Below are positions 8,764 through 18,576 of a stretch of 22,839 nucleotides of DNA, piece after piece. The translations under genes were made by a program, and so were the position numbers. The first letter of the stretch is position 1; each line of letters opens with the position of its first letter. The notes under the pieces were generated by a model. It had not been told where the DNA came from. It did no database searches and saw only the letters and a list, made by a program, of their open reading frames with translations. Source of the stretch: Cudoniella acicularis (Eukaryota; Ascomycota; Leotiomycetes; Helotiales; Helotiaceae); assembly GCA_013054445.1 (NCBI GenBank), contig JAAMPI010000925.1, positions 1 to 22,839 of the forward strand, written 5' to 3'.

Positions 8764-10817
8764 TCATTTCTCGTCAAAAACCTTTCCAGGATTGAGAAGC
8801 CATCTATTGATTCATTTCTTAGCTTACGATAGCAAATGGTGTAGAATAAACAAAGACTTACAGCGGGTCCAAACTCCTCTTCAACCCCTTCATAACAGCA
8901 ATCGTCCCAGGTCCGAGTTCCTCAAGTAAACATTCCTGCTACTTATCAGGTTAAAAATTCACAGAAGCTGGAGCTGGACATACTTTTTTACCCATTCCAA
9001 TACCATGCTCTCCCTGGTACGCATTAGTATGTTAAAATTCGAGGGGTAGAGGGATAAGGCGGGGTAACGCGGGGTAAGCCTACAGAAACAGTTCCCTCCA
9101 TTTCCAGTGCACTAATCATCATATTATGCACACAACGCTTCACTGCTTCTGCTTCTTGCGGTTTATCTGGATTATACATAACGATTTGGTGGAAATTGCC
9201 GTCTCCGACATGGCCTAGTACGCTTGATGATAATCCTAAATTTGTAGATTCAGACTTTGAAAGTTCTGAAGATTGAAATTTTGTTAACTGAAGGGCCAGC
9301 AAAGTATCAGATCTTGGAGAAAGAACTTGCCTATTATCTCAGCCATTCGGGACAATGGCACGGCAACGTCTGTTGACCAGATTTGTGTCCCCTCAGGACG
9401 AGCGGCTAAGTTTGCATAGAGGACTTCTTTTCGTGCGGCCCACAGATTCGTCATTTCTTTTTCAGTGGATGCGGAGTCGAATTGTATTCCTTTGCTGGAT
9501 TTTGAGATGATTTTTACGCGAGAGATGTTCTCGTCGATATTTCTTCTTGTTCCTGAGAATCTGAGAGTATCATCAGCTCCATCCAGCAAAAGCCTCACCA
9601 GGAAAGTGAGAAGACCAAACCTACTTTAGGAAAAGGGTAGGTTTCTCGGCCCATAATTTCCCACCTGCTCCTCCGTTTTGATTTATGAGCTTCATTTGGA
9701 TCTCATCCATAAGCTCCAGTGCTGCGAGCGGCACACCCTCTCGCATCATTCTCGAGGCAGCAGTTGCCGCATCTTTGATTGTAGGAAATGTGGCAATCGC
9801 GACGCTGAAATCCTGTGGTATAATGGCAAGTTTTAGAGTTATCTCAGTGATGATGCCCAGCGTGCCCTCCGAGCCTGTGAACAACGTTGTGAGATTGTAT
9901 CCTGCTGATGTTTTGCGTGGCCGCCGCCGAGTCTTGATAATCTCCCCATTCGCAAGTACGACTGTTAGGTTGACGACCCAGTCTTTCATTGTTCCGTAAC
10001 GCATTGCGTTTGTGCCGCTGCAGTTGGTGGCGACCATGCCTCCTATGTGAGCAGATGGACTTGGATCCAGGGGAAGAAATAATCCAGAAGATTTAATTTT
10101 GTTGTTGAGATCTACCCAGTTGACGCCAGCTTCGACGACAACATCCATATCATCTTCATGGAAAGCAACGATCTTGTTCATGAGAGATAAATCGATGCAG
10201 ATTCCGGAAAATGGAGAACTGCAATTTCCTTCAACGCTGGAGCCCGCTCCAAATGGAACCATAGGAACTCTGTATTTGGTGCAAATTTTTGCAATCTTCG
10301 AGACTTCTTCTGTACTTTTTTGGCGTGACGATGGCCACCGGTCTTGCGCTGGTGTTCGATGTCGACCATTCAAAATGGCCGTGAGCTTCAATATTGTCGT
10401 CATCAAAACTGACCTTTTCACCTCCTAACTCTTTGGCAATTAATCTTGCAGCCTGAAAATTGTCAGTCGCAAGATCAGCAATTGGGAAAAAGTTCAAACC
10501 TTCAACATTGTCAATTTATCTGGATATTTCTGGTCGTCGAGTATGAAGACGTCTTTTATTGAGGGGAACAAGAATTGGATGAGCAAGACTCCTGTCACGC
10601 CAATCATGATAGGAGCAACTTTGTCATACCATCGCGGTGCGTGTGGAGTTGGACCTGAGGACGAAGCATAGCACCTTGTCCGAATGCCATTCCGCGGTAT
10701 CGCACGCACTCGACAGGAGACATTTTGTTGTGCCCTACTGAAAACCCTCGTTTTCATCATTCCAAATAAAGCTGAATAGGCCCTGGGAGTGAGGTTATTC
10801 ATCTTGTTCATTCGCAA
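8764..10817 (-). CDS. DLD1: D-lactate dehydrogenase (cytochrome), mitochondrial; frameshifted at an A6 run
   Basis: Exons on the minus strand are 10817-10500, 10452-9625, 9560-9331, 9265-9084, 9013-8984, 8935-8862 and 8803-8764. With one base removed they give 566 aa, the usual family length. The N-terminus is basic (mitochondrial presequence), then a hydrophobic segment VAPIMIGVTGVLLIQFLFP anchors it in the inner membrane. The FAD-binding domain reads VPFGAGSSVEG, HEDDMDVVVEAGVNW, DPSPSAHIGGMVATNC and TGSEGTLGIITE. The FAD-oxidase C domain has WSTDVAVPLSRM, LGHVGDGNFHQ, GTVSGEHGIG across a splice, and LNPGKVFD at the end. It oxidises D-lactate to pyruvate and passes electrons to cytochrome c. 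Exon 2 is one base too long: the run of six A at 10316-10321 (T on the plus strand) breaks the frame between RPVAIVTPK and STEEVSKI. One intron appears to be GC-AG. Confidence 0.9.
9014..9083 (-). other. D-lactate dehydrogenase intron containing a potential G-quadruplex
   Basis: This is a 70-nt intron bounded by GTAGGC and ACCAG, with a CATACTAATG branch-like site. The plus strand carries four runs of three or more G at 9043, 9051, 9061 and 9071, with loops of 4, 7 and 6 nt. That meets the usual pattern for an intramolecular G-quadruplex on the template strand; the transcript itself would be C-rich here. Confidence 0.6.
9266..9330 (-). other. GC-AG intron in the D-lactate dehydrogenase gene
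   Basis: The coding strand reads gagataatAG then GCAAGT, and ends ...aatcttCAG followed by aactttc. Splicing joins MAEII to a Glu codon and then to the conserved SSVLGHVGDGNFHQ. No GT donor nearby gives an open frame, and AG/GCAAGT is the consensus of the minor class of U2 GC-AG introns. Confidence 0.75.
10316..10321 (-). other. A6 homopolymer (T6 on plus), frameshift in D-lactate dehydrogenase
   Basis: The coding strand reads ccAAAAAAgtacagaa. With five A it gives P-K-S-T-E-E-V-S-K, matching the family. With six it gives P-K-K-Y-R-R-S and leaves the homologous frame. This is the same A5-to-A6 change as in the neighbouring P450. Confidence 0.85.
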
Positions 10818-11832
10818 TTTCGGCGGGGAATTTGCGAAATTACGGTTTTATTGCGAAGATCACTGAAGCCTCTGATTACTCCCAGGCAATTTAGGAGATA
10901 AAGCACATGGCATTCTTGTCAACAAGGTCGGCTTGCTGGTGTCCTCCGGAATATGAAAATGATGAAGGAAATGAGAGATCGCAGCGGTGGCGAGCGGGAG
11001 GTAGTGTTGAGTAGGTTACTAAGCCTGATATGGTAAGGCTCCCGAGGCCTGGAGTCAGTGGCTGGTGAGGGGGAGAATAAACAAATATACTCCAAGTAAA
11101 GTTTTGAATTGGCTTCAATTTATAAAGCTACAATAGATATCTGCCGCTTAGGTTGTGTTTTCAAATTTTCACGGGGCTCAATCTATAATAGTTATGTATC
11201 TTACATCGAACTCAAGTGAACGAAACTCTTTTGCAATAGTAAACCCTTTTCCGAAGCACTAATCGCTAAAATACAGCACGCGTGCCTCTAAATACAGGCA
11301 CCTGGACACGGTAGTTTAGTGGCGAGGCACCGAATTCCGGTCTTACAGGCGGGGCTCCCTGTAGGTTAGCGAGTATCGATAGCAGTTGTCGCAATCGCGT
11401 TGCACAACAATTATCAGTCGTTTTAGAACGATTTATTATCGAATAATCTTTTATGGACAATTTAAAAGCTACTTTGCTAGCTCTTCAAGATCGCGCAACA
11501 GTCGTCTTAATAAGTCGCCAAAAAAAAGAAGATCGTGCTCTAACGTGTGATTTACAAAGGCCTGCACACTGTAAGTTGGTGGCTGCTCACTAAATTCAGG
11601 ATCTCTCATACCGTAAATTAGTTACTGCGCACTAAATTACAACAATGAGACAACCTCCAGAAATCATAGGAGGTCCTACAATTCAATAACCCTGTGCCAA
11701 GTCACCGGTGCAAGTCCCTATAATTAAATGCATACTCGCTACCAGGAAAGTTTTCTATTTGATATGCGGTGTGACCTAGCACCCGTGCAACAGTGTATGC
11801 TTCTGTTTGTCAGGTTTCAAGAATGTTCAGTA
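10818..11832. other. Intergenic, no intact gene; possible decayed element end
   Basis: The first part is the promoter side of the D-lactate dehydrogenase gene. At about 11453-11590 a 45-codon plus-strand frame (MDNLKATLLALQDRATVVL...) looks like a charged, amphipathic protein start, but its family was not recognised. Nearby the motif 'actaaatt' recurs after 'gctgctc' and 'actgcgc' (about 11583 and 11625), and a 6-bp stem acctcc/ggaggt sits at 11653-11674. These fit a decayed mobile-element end, but nothing can be paired with certainty. Confidence 0.25.
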
Positions 11833-12200
11833 GCTCCCTCCTGCCTCTGTACTCGAAATAAGCTTCTTCAACAACCCGTGGCTTAATTGGGACCTGTTTC
11901 GGTCTGCAGTCTCCTGGCTTATCAATTATGTACCTTCCATCCTCTGTCTTGCCATGATGACCGGCTTTGCCAGCGTCAGCGGAATGGGCTTAACGATGCA
12001 CCATCTTACTCGTCGCGCTACATGTACGAGTCTTGAGGGGCTGAACCGCGGAGACACTTCTGGATTCCGAATGCAAGGCTAGCTCTGATGAGGCTGAAAT
12101 TGAGGATTCTGAAAACGCATATCACCTGCTGATTTATCATAGAAACACGAGCTCGACAGCCATGTGGGAGGGCCTCGGCCAATTTCGGCAGGGCTAGTCT
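11833..12200 (+). pseudogene. Coding-like relic of an unrecognised gene
   Basis: A stop-to-stop plus-strand frame of about 80 codons (roughly 11836-12080) reads ...FFNNPWLNWDLFRSAVSWL and then a hydrophobic stretch around PSILCLAMMTGFASVSGMG. A second frame overlaps its end (about 12043-12198) and reads an acidic segment, SSDEAEIEDSENAYHLLIYH. Residue composition of both looks protein-like. No start codon or splice sites tie them together convincingly, so this may be a frameshifted relic or an unannotated exon. The family is unknown. Confidence 0.3.
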
Positions 12201-13655
12201 TGTGTGACAATGATTACTTCAATTTCCTAAACCTGTCACCGGCCAGCTTACAATTCCGAACATGGGGGAAATGAGGGTGTCTACCTAATTCTCACTTGTC
12301 GTGTATCTCATTTTTATTGTCAGAATTCTCATTCAAAGTCGTTCTTGTACTTCCAGTTTTGTGCTCACTGGGGCTTTGAAGGACTCGTGCCTTTCGCCTG
12401 TGCGTTGAAAGATCATTTGATCGGACTATCCAATCAACTTTCACTGTACACAGCGAGTTCAAATGCTTCACGGCATTGCTCGGCTTTGCTATTCTGTACT
12501 CTCATAAAAATTATTTCTAATTGGCGGTCATATGGGCGTTCTGACAGCTGTATAATTGTGGCACATTCATCTGAACCTAATTCAGGGGCACCCGGTTAGG
12601 GGTTACTACGAGGCTACGTTGCAGCCAACCTATCAGCTTGCTGTTGGCAGGCATCCACAACACAAATCCTTCCAGACCGATAAAAGTGTGGTCATCCCAC
12701 CCCAAATATGTAAACCACCTTCCAAAAGGCCAGTATGCCACTTGTGCCACACTTATTCTCCGGAGGTGGGGTGTTTTTACCGACTCCTCAGTTCACTTTG
12801 CAGCTTCTTTTTCCGACGTTTGCTCCGCTCTCATAATTCTCATTTCCTGATAAGCACATCTAAACTTCGATAACCTACTAAATTATTGTTCATATTCTGC
12901 GAATTCTTCTTATCTTCTTTCCTAAAGTTACTCGTGGCTCTGCCGGGCATGATGACGGCTGATGGTGGCACAATGGCTTTACGTCCCGCCGCACCGCGTG
13001 AGCTGCTCAGCAATCATGACCCTCCCGAAATGAATGTCTCCCTTCCGCTTAAGGTAGAATACTCATACTGTAAGGTCTCCTTAAGCCGCTGGAGGCTGCA
13101 CAACGGCGCAGCAACAAATATATGGAAATAGGGTCGCCAATAGATCCCTTCTTTTCCTAAACTTGAGGCGCTTTTATAAGCTGATTAACGCCTGGGTTTT
13201 CGGAGCTGATCAAAGGTTTTGCGTCATCTGACGATCCCTTTTCATTGGGCATTTCAACCTGAATGAAGGGCCTATTCCGCTGAAAAAGAATTTTACCTAC
13301 GACGGGTGGTTACATTAATTCTCAGCCACAACTACTTCAAATCGTGAATAAGCTCTTTGGCTGAGACTTGACAAGGATTGAGGGAAAATATTACTCACAA
13401 CAGGTGACGATATTCACCCTCAGCCACCACTATTTCAACTCGTGAATACGTTCTTTGGCTCAGACTGGAGGAGCGTATGTCAGGCTGCCAAAGTTACCTC
13501 GCCTGAGAAGAAGATTCTTGCGGTATTTATATGCCCACCTCTTCCTCCTCACTACCAAAAGATACTCCTTAAGCTCGTGAACATTCTTCTCCTATCAGCA
13601 AATATTCCAACCCCATACAACCGGATAACCCGATATAGTTGTTCATTCATTCAAA
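12201..13655. other. Upstream region of the haloperoxidase gene; no gene recognised
   Basis: Several short frames exist (for instance 12556-12873 and 12886-13131), but none has recognisable domains, good start context or splice support. The stretch is less AT-rich than the left arm. It contains a 49-bp direct repeat close to the haloperoxidase start, listed separately. Confidence 0.4.
13321..13467 (+). repeat. 49-bp direct repeat upstream of the haloperoxidase
   Basis: Copies at 13321-13369 and 13419-13467 match at 42 of 49 positions; each starts 'ctcagccac' and contains 'tcgtgaata' and 'ttctttggct' or a close variant. Start-to-start distance is 98 bp. The second copy ends 188 bp before the ATG at 13656, so the pair lies in the likely promoter or 5' UTR and may hold duplicated regulatory sites. 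Confidence 0.8.
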
Positions 13656-15461
13656 ATGGTCGTACTTCCTCCTCTCAATGAGCCTCCGGAGTGGAATACT
13701 AACTACATCCTCTTTTGGAACAGCCTAGCCTTGGATCTGAACAGACTTACTACCTCCGTCTCTGGACCTGGAAATACCCCACCATCGGCGTCTCGCTTTT
13801 TGGCCATTCTCCATATAGCACTCAACGATACCTACTTCTCAATCCATCCTGATAAGTCAGGTGAAGCTACTACATATTTAACACCCAATTCTTCCGATCC
13901 AAATACCAACCTACCACCACTTCTCGGTGCCGGTGATGCCCAACAAGCTTCCGCTGGTGCTGCCAATACTGTGCTTCGCCAGCTTTACACAACCCCAGAT
14001 CCCTCCATTGCAACTGCAAGCACAAATGAACTAGCTGCACTTATTCAAAAATACCTCGACAAGGTGCCAGTTCTCGACACACTCTCTCGAAGCTACCGCT
14101 TCGGTGTGGCTGTTGGGCAAGCAGCCTTGAACCTGCTCGATCAAGGTCTTGCTCCTTTCGACCAGGACTCCTACCGTATCACCCCTGGACAGTACAAGTT
14201 TGACGATGACCCAACCAATCCTGTCCGCATCGTACCGGTTGATCCCAACAACCCAAATGGTCCTCAAAAGGCCATCCGCCTCTATTTGGCACCATTTTAC
14301 GGATTATTAGGCAAGCGTATTGCTGTTCAGTATGAGGAGAATGGCCAACCAACGGAGCACCTCATAGCCGACCCTCCTGTTGGCTTTGGTACCAATAATA
14401 TCAAGCAATATGATTTCGCAATTGAGGAGGTCTACAGAGAAGGAGGTCAACCGGCCCTAAACACAACCACCCGAACACCTGAACAAACAGTAGCAGGATA
14501 TTTCTGGGCGTACGATGGTTCCAATTTGATCGGCACCCCTCCCCGCCATTACAATCAGCTCCTACGCAAACTGGCAGTTGAAAGACGCCCCTCAAGCAGC
14601 CTCACCGATGAAGCTAATAATGCCGACTTTACTCGTCTGTTCTGCTTGGCCAACACCGCCATGGGTGACGCGGGCATTTTTGCCTGGTTGGAGAAATACT
14701 GCTTCGAGTTCTGGCGTCCCCTTTCCGGCGTCCGCCAAGACCTCACCAATCCTCGTCACGATGCCTTTTGGCTCAGTCTTTCCGCCCCAGAGACCAACAC
14801 AGACGAGATTTCTTTCAAGCCACCCTTCCCTTCTTACCCATCTGGGCATGCCACATTTGGAGGTGCATTTTTCCAATCTCTTCGCCTGTATTACAAGAGG
14901 AGGGACAACTTAACATTTGCAGATGACGAACCAGATAATATTGCGTTCTCCATCGGTTCCGATGAACTTAATGGTGTATCTCGCGATTTGCGTCAGCCAT
15001 ATGTTCCTACGCAGCCTATTACGGATCAGCAAGGAACAGTTCGCACCAATGTTAGGCAGCGGTATTTCCCCTCTCTTTGGGCTGGCATGTTGGAGAACGG
15101 CCTCTCTCGCGTCTTCTTGGGGGTGCATTGGGGTTTCGATGCCTTCAGCCCTGACGATGTGTTACAGTCTACAACCATCAAGCAAGATGGAACAATCGAC
15201 TATAAGCAGGCCCAAAATGTGACATACAAAACTCTGGGCACACGAAGTGACAGACCTGCAGCTGGAAAGATATACCCTATTGGTGGCGTGCCACTTGGCA
15301 TTGGCATTGCAAATGATATCTTCCAGAGCAACATCAAGCCGACTCCTGCTAAGCTTCAACCAAGCGGCAGGAACAAGTGCGGTGATCCATTGGTGACTGC
15401 CGCTGGTGCTTTGACGCTCAATGATGCTGCAGACGAGAACGGAACCCCAAATGGGCACTAG
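13656..15461 (+). CDS. Vanadium-dependent haloperoxidase (chloroperoxidase type)
   Basis: Single exon, 601 aa, about the size of the Curvularia inaequalis enzyme. The ATG sits in a strong context (ttcaaaATGg) and no signal peptide is seen. The fold is the vanadate/PAP2 type. All vanadate-site residues are present with canonical spacing: Lys347 and Arg354 (K-YCFEFW-RP), Ser396-Gly397-His398 (PSYPSGHATFGG), Arg485 and His491 (SRVFLGVHWGF). Phe391, five residues before the Ser, is the position that is Phe in the fungal chloroperoxidase and His in algal bromoperoxidases. The enzyme uses hydrogen peroxide and halide to make hypohalous acid. Family members are involved in wood or litter attack and defence; this role is inferred. 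No halogenated-metabolite biosynthesis cluster is visible around it, so it is probably a stand-alone enzyme. The frame is intact. Confidence 0.95.
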   Translation: MVVLPPLNEPPEWNTNYILFWNSLALDLNRLTTSVSGPGNTPPSASRFLAILHIALNDTYFSIHPDKSGEATTYLTPNSSDPNTNLPPLLGAGDAQQASAGAANTVLRQLYTTPDPSIATASTNELAALIQKYLDKVPVLDTLSRSYRFGVAVGQAALNLLDQGLAPFDQDSYRITPGQYKFDDDPTNPVRIVPVDPNNPNGPQKAIRLYLAPFYGLLGKRIAVQYEENGQPTEHLIADPPVGFGTNNIKQYDFAIEEVYREGGQPALNTTTRTPEQTVAGYFWAYDGSNLIGTPPRHYNQLLRKLAVERRPSSSLTDEANNADFTRLFCLANTAMGDAGIFAWLEKYCFEFWRPLSGVRQDLTNPRHDAFWLSLSAPETNTDEISFKPPFPSYPSGHATFGGAFFQSLRLYYKRRDNLTFADDEPDNIAFSIGSDELNGVSRDLRQPYVPTQPITDQQGTVRTNVRQRYFPSLWAGMLENGLSRVFLGVHWGFDAFSPDDVLQSTTIKQDGTIDYKQAQNVTYKTLGTRSDRPAAGKIYPIGGVPLGIGIANDIFQSNIKPTPAKLQPSGRNKCGDPLVTAAGALTLNDAADENGTPNGH

Positions 15462-16170
15462 GCTGCTTCTCGTAATAAGTTTGAGTATGCTGGGTTTGGC
15501 AGGAGATTTTTTGGGGGATTTGTTGGTCGGGTTATTATTCATTCTGGTTCTCCTGTTAGATGGTTCCCTCACGGCGGGCAGCTTGATTTCGGGCTTGATT
15601 TCGGGGCTAATTTCTGGTTTTATTTGCTTCCTCGGTGGTGAGAGATAGCCATTGGAATATGCGATAGGTCATAGGAGCAATCACTCAATCTAGCATTTTT
15701 TCCCCATGTGTGTAGTTTTCTTAAACCTTTCTTTAAGCTTTAATTTCTTGCACCATCTCAATTTCATAGAAGTTTATAGCAAGACATGATCAAAAGGTGC
15801 CGCCTCCCCACTTCAACCAAAATCGCCAATCTGATGAATAGAAGTTTTAGTAGCCCCAACTTAAACAATGGAAGTATGAGCTTCCCAAAATGAGAGTTGT
15901 CAGAAATCCTACCATCGTAAAAGAAACCCTGACTATCACGAAATCTATACAACCCTTACCAAAGTTAAACTTCTTTGACATGCGGTCATGGCGAACTTTT
16001 CACAAGCTGAAATATATTTCTCTTCTTCTATTCATTTTTTTTAACTTTAAAAACAGCTATTTGCATATGCAATGCCAAATTTCAGGTCTAGCTAGTGTGA
16101 AATTTATAATACCACTGCAAAGTTTGCAGTGGCACTGGTGCACTCCTTGGCATCGACGTCTCCCAAAGTT
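15462..16170. other. Intergenic between haloperoxidase and membrane protein (convergent)
   Basis: The two genes converge here. The first 190 bp contain three close copies of a 'gatttcgggct'-like unit (about 15583-15620). Beyond this the DNA is AT-rich, with pyrimidine tracts near 16010-16045. No gene was recognised. Confidence 0.5.
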
Positions 16171-17691
16171 CTACCGTCCCAAAGAATCTTTTTGTGCTAT
16201 CCCACCAGTCTCTACTCTATTCTCTTGAATCCTGACATCATCCAGGCGGCAGTCTCTCAGTAACTCAGCTATAATAGATTGCAAGTGTCCACTTCCAGCC
16301 GGCTGAGGACCTGTCGCACGATTTCTCCCCAAAAAGGTGATAAATGATGCCAATAATAAGCAAGCTGCTGAAAGAGCGAAAAGAGGGAGGCTCTGCATTA
16401 AGATCATAGCTCCTTCGTGGAATGGAGGTCCGTCATGATCGTTGTAAGCATTCTGAGCGAACAGCGCAACACTAAGGCCGAAAAGCCAATAGACAACAGG
16501 TTTCAAAACAAAAAGAGTCACCGTGTGCCAACTTGTAATCGCTGCTTGAATTGAGCCCAACATTTTTGTTAAGGGAGCAGTTTTTGATTTTATCGTCTTG
16601 GCTGCAATCGAAGATCCTATGAACGGATTTTTGTCTCTAGAGATTCCGTCCCGGGAGGTATTGACGGCAAGCTCTGCGGAGTGAAGCCCGACAGTAAAGA
16701 ACACTTGAAGACCAGAGGCGATGAAGAAGCTGGTGAAGTATGGCATCGAATTCGGACCGAGAAGAAAAGCAACGTCAGCTGTTTGTACCTCTCCACGAAG
16801 CGGGTTAACGAAGAAAGCTAATAGCGTGCTATGTCCATGTTGAAAAGTCAAGACCAAAACAGTTATCGCCCAGGCTACTGCTGCCGAAGAAAGCATCCAG
16901 AGGTAGGAAAGTACCGGCCAAGTCCTTTGCAATGCTTTGACTTGGGAGCTTCGATCCGCTAAAGGAGATGACTCCAGAAGATTTGATCCAGAGAAGTGCG
17001 CCGAAGCGGGACAGGTGCCGTTTGCAGGGTATTGCGGTTGCTTCCTAGAAGATAGGTGAAGGCAAGTGAGGGCTGTATTGCCAGGATGCGAACTCCAGGT
17101 CGGAATCTTTGACTTCGATGTAGTTACGCACCATGTTGAAATGAGCGCCTGTCCGATGATCCCGATAGCTAAGCCGGCGACAGCGATTCCATTCACTGCC
17201 AGTCCCCATTCCCCACCGAAGTAATATATGATCGACCGTCTACCTTCAATATCTTTTTGAGACGCATACACACCGAGCGGAAATATTTGCGCTGATGCAG
17301 AGTAGCTTACCACCAGGAACCCGAACAATAGCAAATTGATGTACCATCGATGGGGAGAGAATCTCCGTGTACTGGTAAAAAGCCGAAGGTTGGAGTTGAA
17401 GAAGAGACGGTCCTCTCGCCATAATGCCCACCGCAAAGAAACAGAATGAATGTAGCCCATGCACTCAGTCGAAAGTGCGACTCCAAGGTTGGCTAGCAAC
17501 GGAAAGCCAAACTTGGTGAAAATAGGAGGATTCTCATTCCCAACCGAACCCGCACCACGAAGACCGCCCTCTTTGATCATAAAACCCGCAAAGATTAGGC
17601 CAAGTATTCCCAAGATCCAGCTTGCAACGAGGCCGGCAATACAGATATTTCGAGTGGTAAGCCCCTTGTCGAATCCGGGAAGTCGCTGCAT
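16171..17691 (-). CDS. Polytopic membrane protein of a fungal family, function unknown
   Basis: Single exon, 506 aa, starting MQRLPGFDKGLTTRN. Eight hydrophobic segments are visible at about residues 17-38, 62-85, 116-137, 160-185, 258-283, 317-341, 385-410 and 425-455. Between helices four and five lies a soluble loop with KIPTWSSHPGNTALTCLH, a motif I associate with a large family of fungus-restricted membrane proteins with no assigned function. The C-terminal tail begins with a GHLQSI motif also seen in relatives. No catalytic signature, transporter signature or signal peptide was found. The frame is intact, and it is convergent with the haloperoxidase. Location in plasma or internal membrane cannot be decided from the sequence. 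Confidence 0.8.
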   Translation of the reverse strand: MQRLPGFDKGLTTRNICIAGLVASWILGILGLIFAGFMIKEGGLRGAGSVGNENPPIFTKFGFPLLANLGVALSTECMGYIHSVSLRWALWREDRLFFNSNLRLFTSTRRFSPHRWYINLLLFGFLVVSYSASAQIFPLGVYASQKDIEGRRSIIYYFGGEWGLAVNGIAVAGLAIGIIGQALISTWCVTTSKSKIPTWSSHPGNTALTCLHLSSRKQPQYPANGTCPASAHFSGSNLLESSPLADRSSQVKALQRTWPVLSYLWMLSSAAVAWAITVLVLTFQHGHSTLLAFFVNPLRGEVQTADVAFLLGPNSMPYFTSFFIASGLQVFFTVGLHSAELAVNTSRDGISRDKNPFIGSSIAAKTIKSKTAPLTKMLGSIQAAITSWHTVTLFVLKPVVYWLFGLSVALFAQNAYNDHDGPPFHEGAMILMQSLPLFALSAACLLLASFITFLGRNRATGPQPAGSGHLQSIIAELLRDCRLDDVRIQENRVETGGIAQKDSLGR

Positions 17692-18576
17692 GTTGACCCA
17701 AATTCGAATCGATTGTCGCGGGGAAAAACTGTCAAATCTCTTTTCTAGTTAAAGTTATTTCATGAGCATTTAAAATTAATCACACGTCCCAAAGTGAGTC
17801 AAGCAGTCGCAAAAGATAATCACCGGTGACTTCCTCCCTCCTTCTGCTTTAGGAAATAGGAGCGAATCGAGGGGGATCAGGGGATCGGTTGTGTCACACT
17901 CAAGTTAGAACGATTTGGCTAAATGCATTACACCCGAGACATTCTCACGAGTACTGAGCATTTTGACCTTGGTGCATTACTGGAAGATGGAACTTCATAA
18001 AACCCGCCAAAATGGCTTAATGGGAGTATAATCTGTCACAAAATCTATTCAAGGTTTGTTACCTCACGCTACGAAAATCGAAGTCTTCTTTCAGAACCGA
18101 TAAGGCTGTGAAGATAATACTCAGCAAGTTTCCCGTTCTCCTGATTTTTTTGGTCGCAAACAGTAAATTTTCGGCAAATTATGTATCAACTAGTAGTTCA
18201 AACTTTCAAGCCTCTTTTTCTTCCGAAGCACTTTAAAACATTGAATTCAGATGTGCAAATGATCTAGAATACAGATAATTTTATACTTTAACTTACTATA
18301 AAATAATTTGCGTCAATGAAGCTGTAATTTTAAGTGAAAAGGGTCTCGCTTCTACGACGAGAAATTGTGTGAGCCATTGAGAGGGTCTTTATGCTTGTCA
18401 CGTTGCGGAGCCTAGCTGGCTTCTTTATCTCGACCCCAGTGAACATTCAATGGGCGGAAACTCCAGCAAGTCAGCTCTCATATCTAAACTAGAAATTTAA
18501 CACCAAAAGAAAAGCTCATAGCCTTCAAAAGGAAAGTACAATATCAATTCGCAGTTACCATACGAAATCGTTCAAA
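17692..18576. other. Intergenic, no gene recognised
   Basis: This divergent region lies between the membrane protein and the small plus-strand frame at 18577. It contains an imperfect palindrome 'tcaccggtga' at about 17820 and AT-rich DNA at 18180-18320. The last 80 bp before 18577 look like a fungal 5' leader (A-rich, ending ttcaaaATGg). Nothing else could be identified. Confidence 0.4.

Noticed and set aside
10310..10325. C-CA-AAA-AAG in the D-lactate dehydrogenase resembles a slippery A AAA AAG ribosomal frameshift site
   Set aside because: A -1 shift leads into a non-homologous frame. Restoring the family sequence needs the loss of one base (+1), so this is an indel or miscall, not canonical -1 frameshifting.
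11305..11380. tRNA-like start 'ggtagtttagtggcgagg' (A-box-like)
   Set aside because: No B-box (GGTTCRANYCC) at the right distance and no cloverleaf could be paired.
15421..15648. Hydrophobic 75-codon plus-strand frame with an LISGLISGLISG repeat
   Set aside because: It overlaps the intact 3' end of the haloperoxidase in another frame, and its repeat comes from a short 'gatttcgggct' DNA repetition; no independent support.
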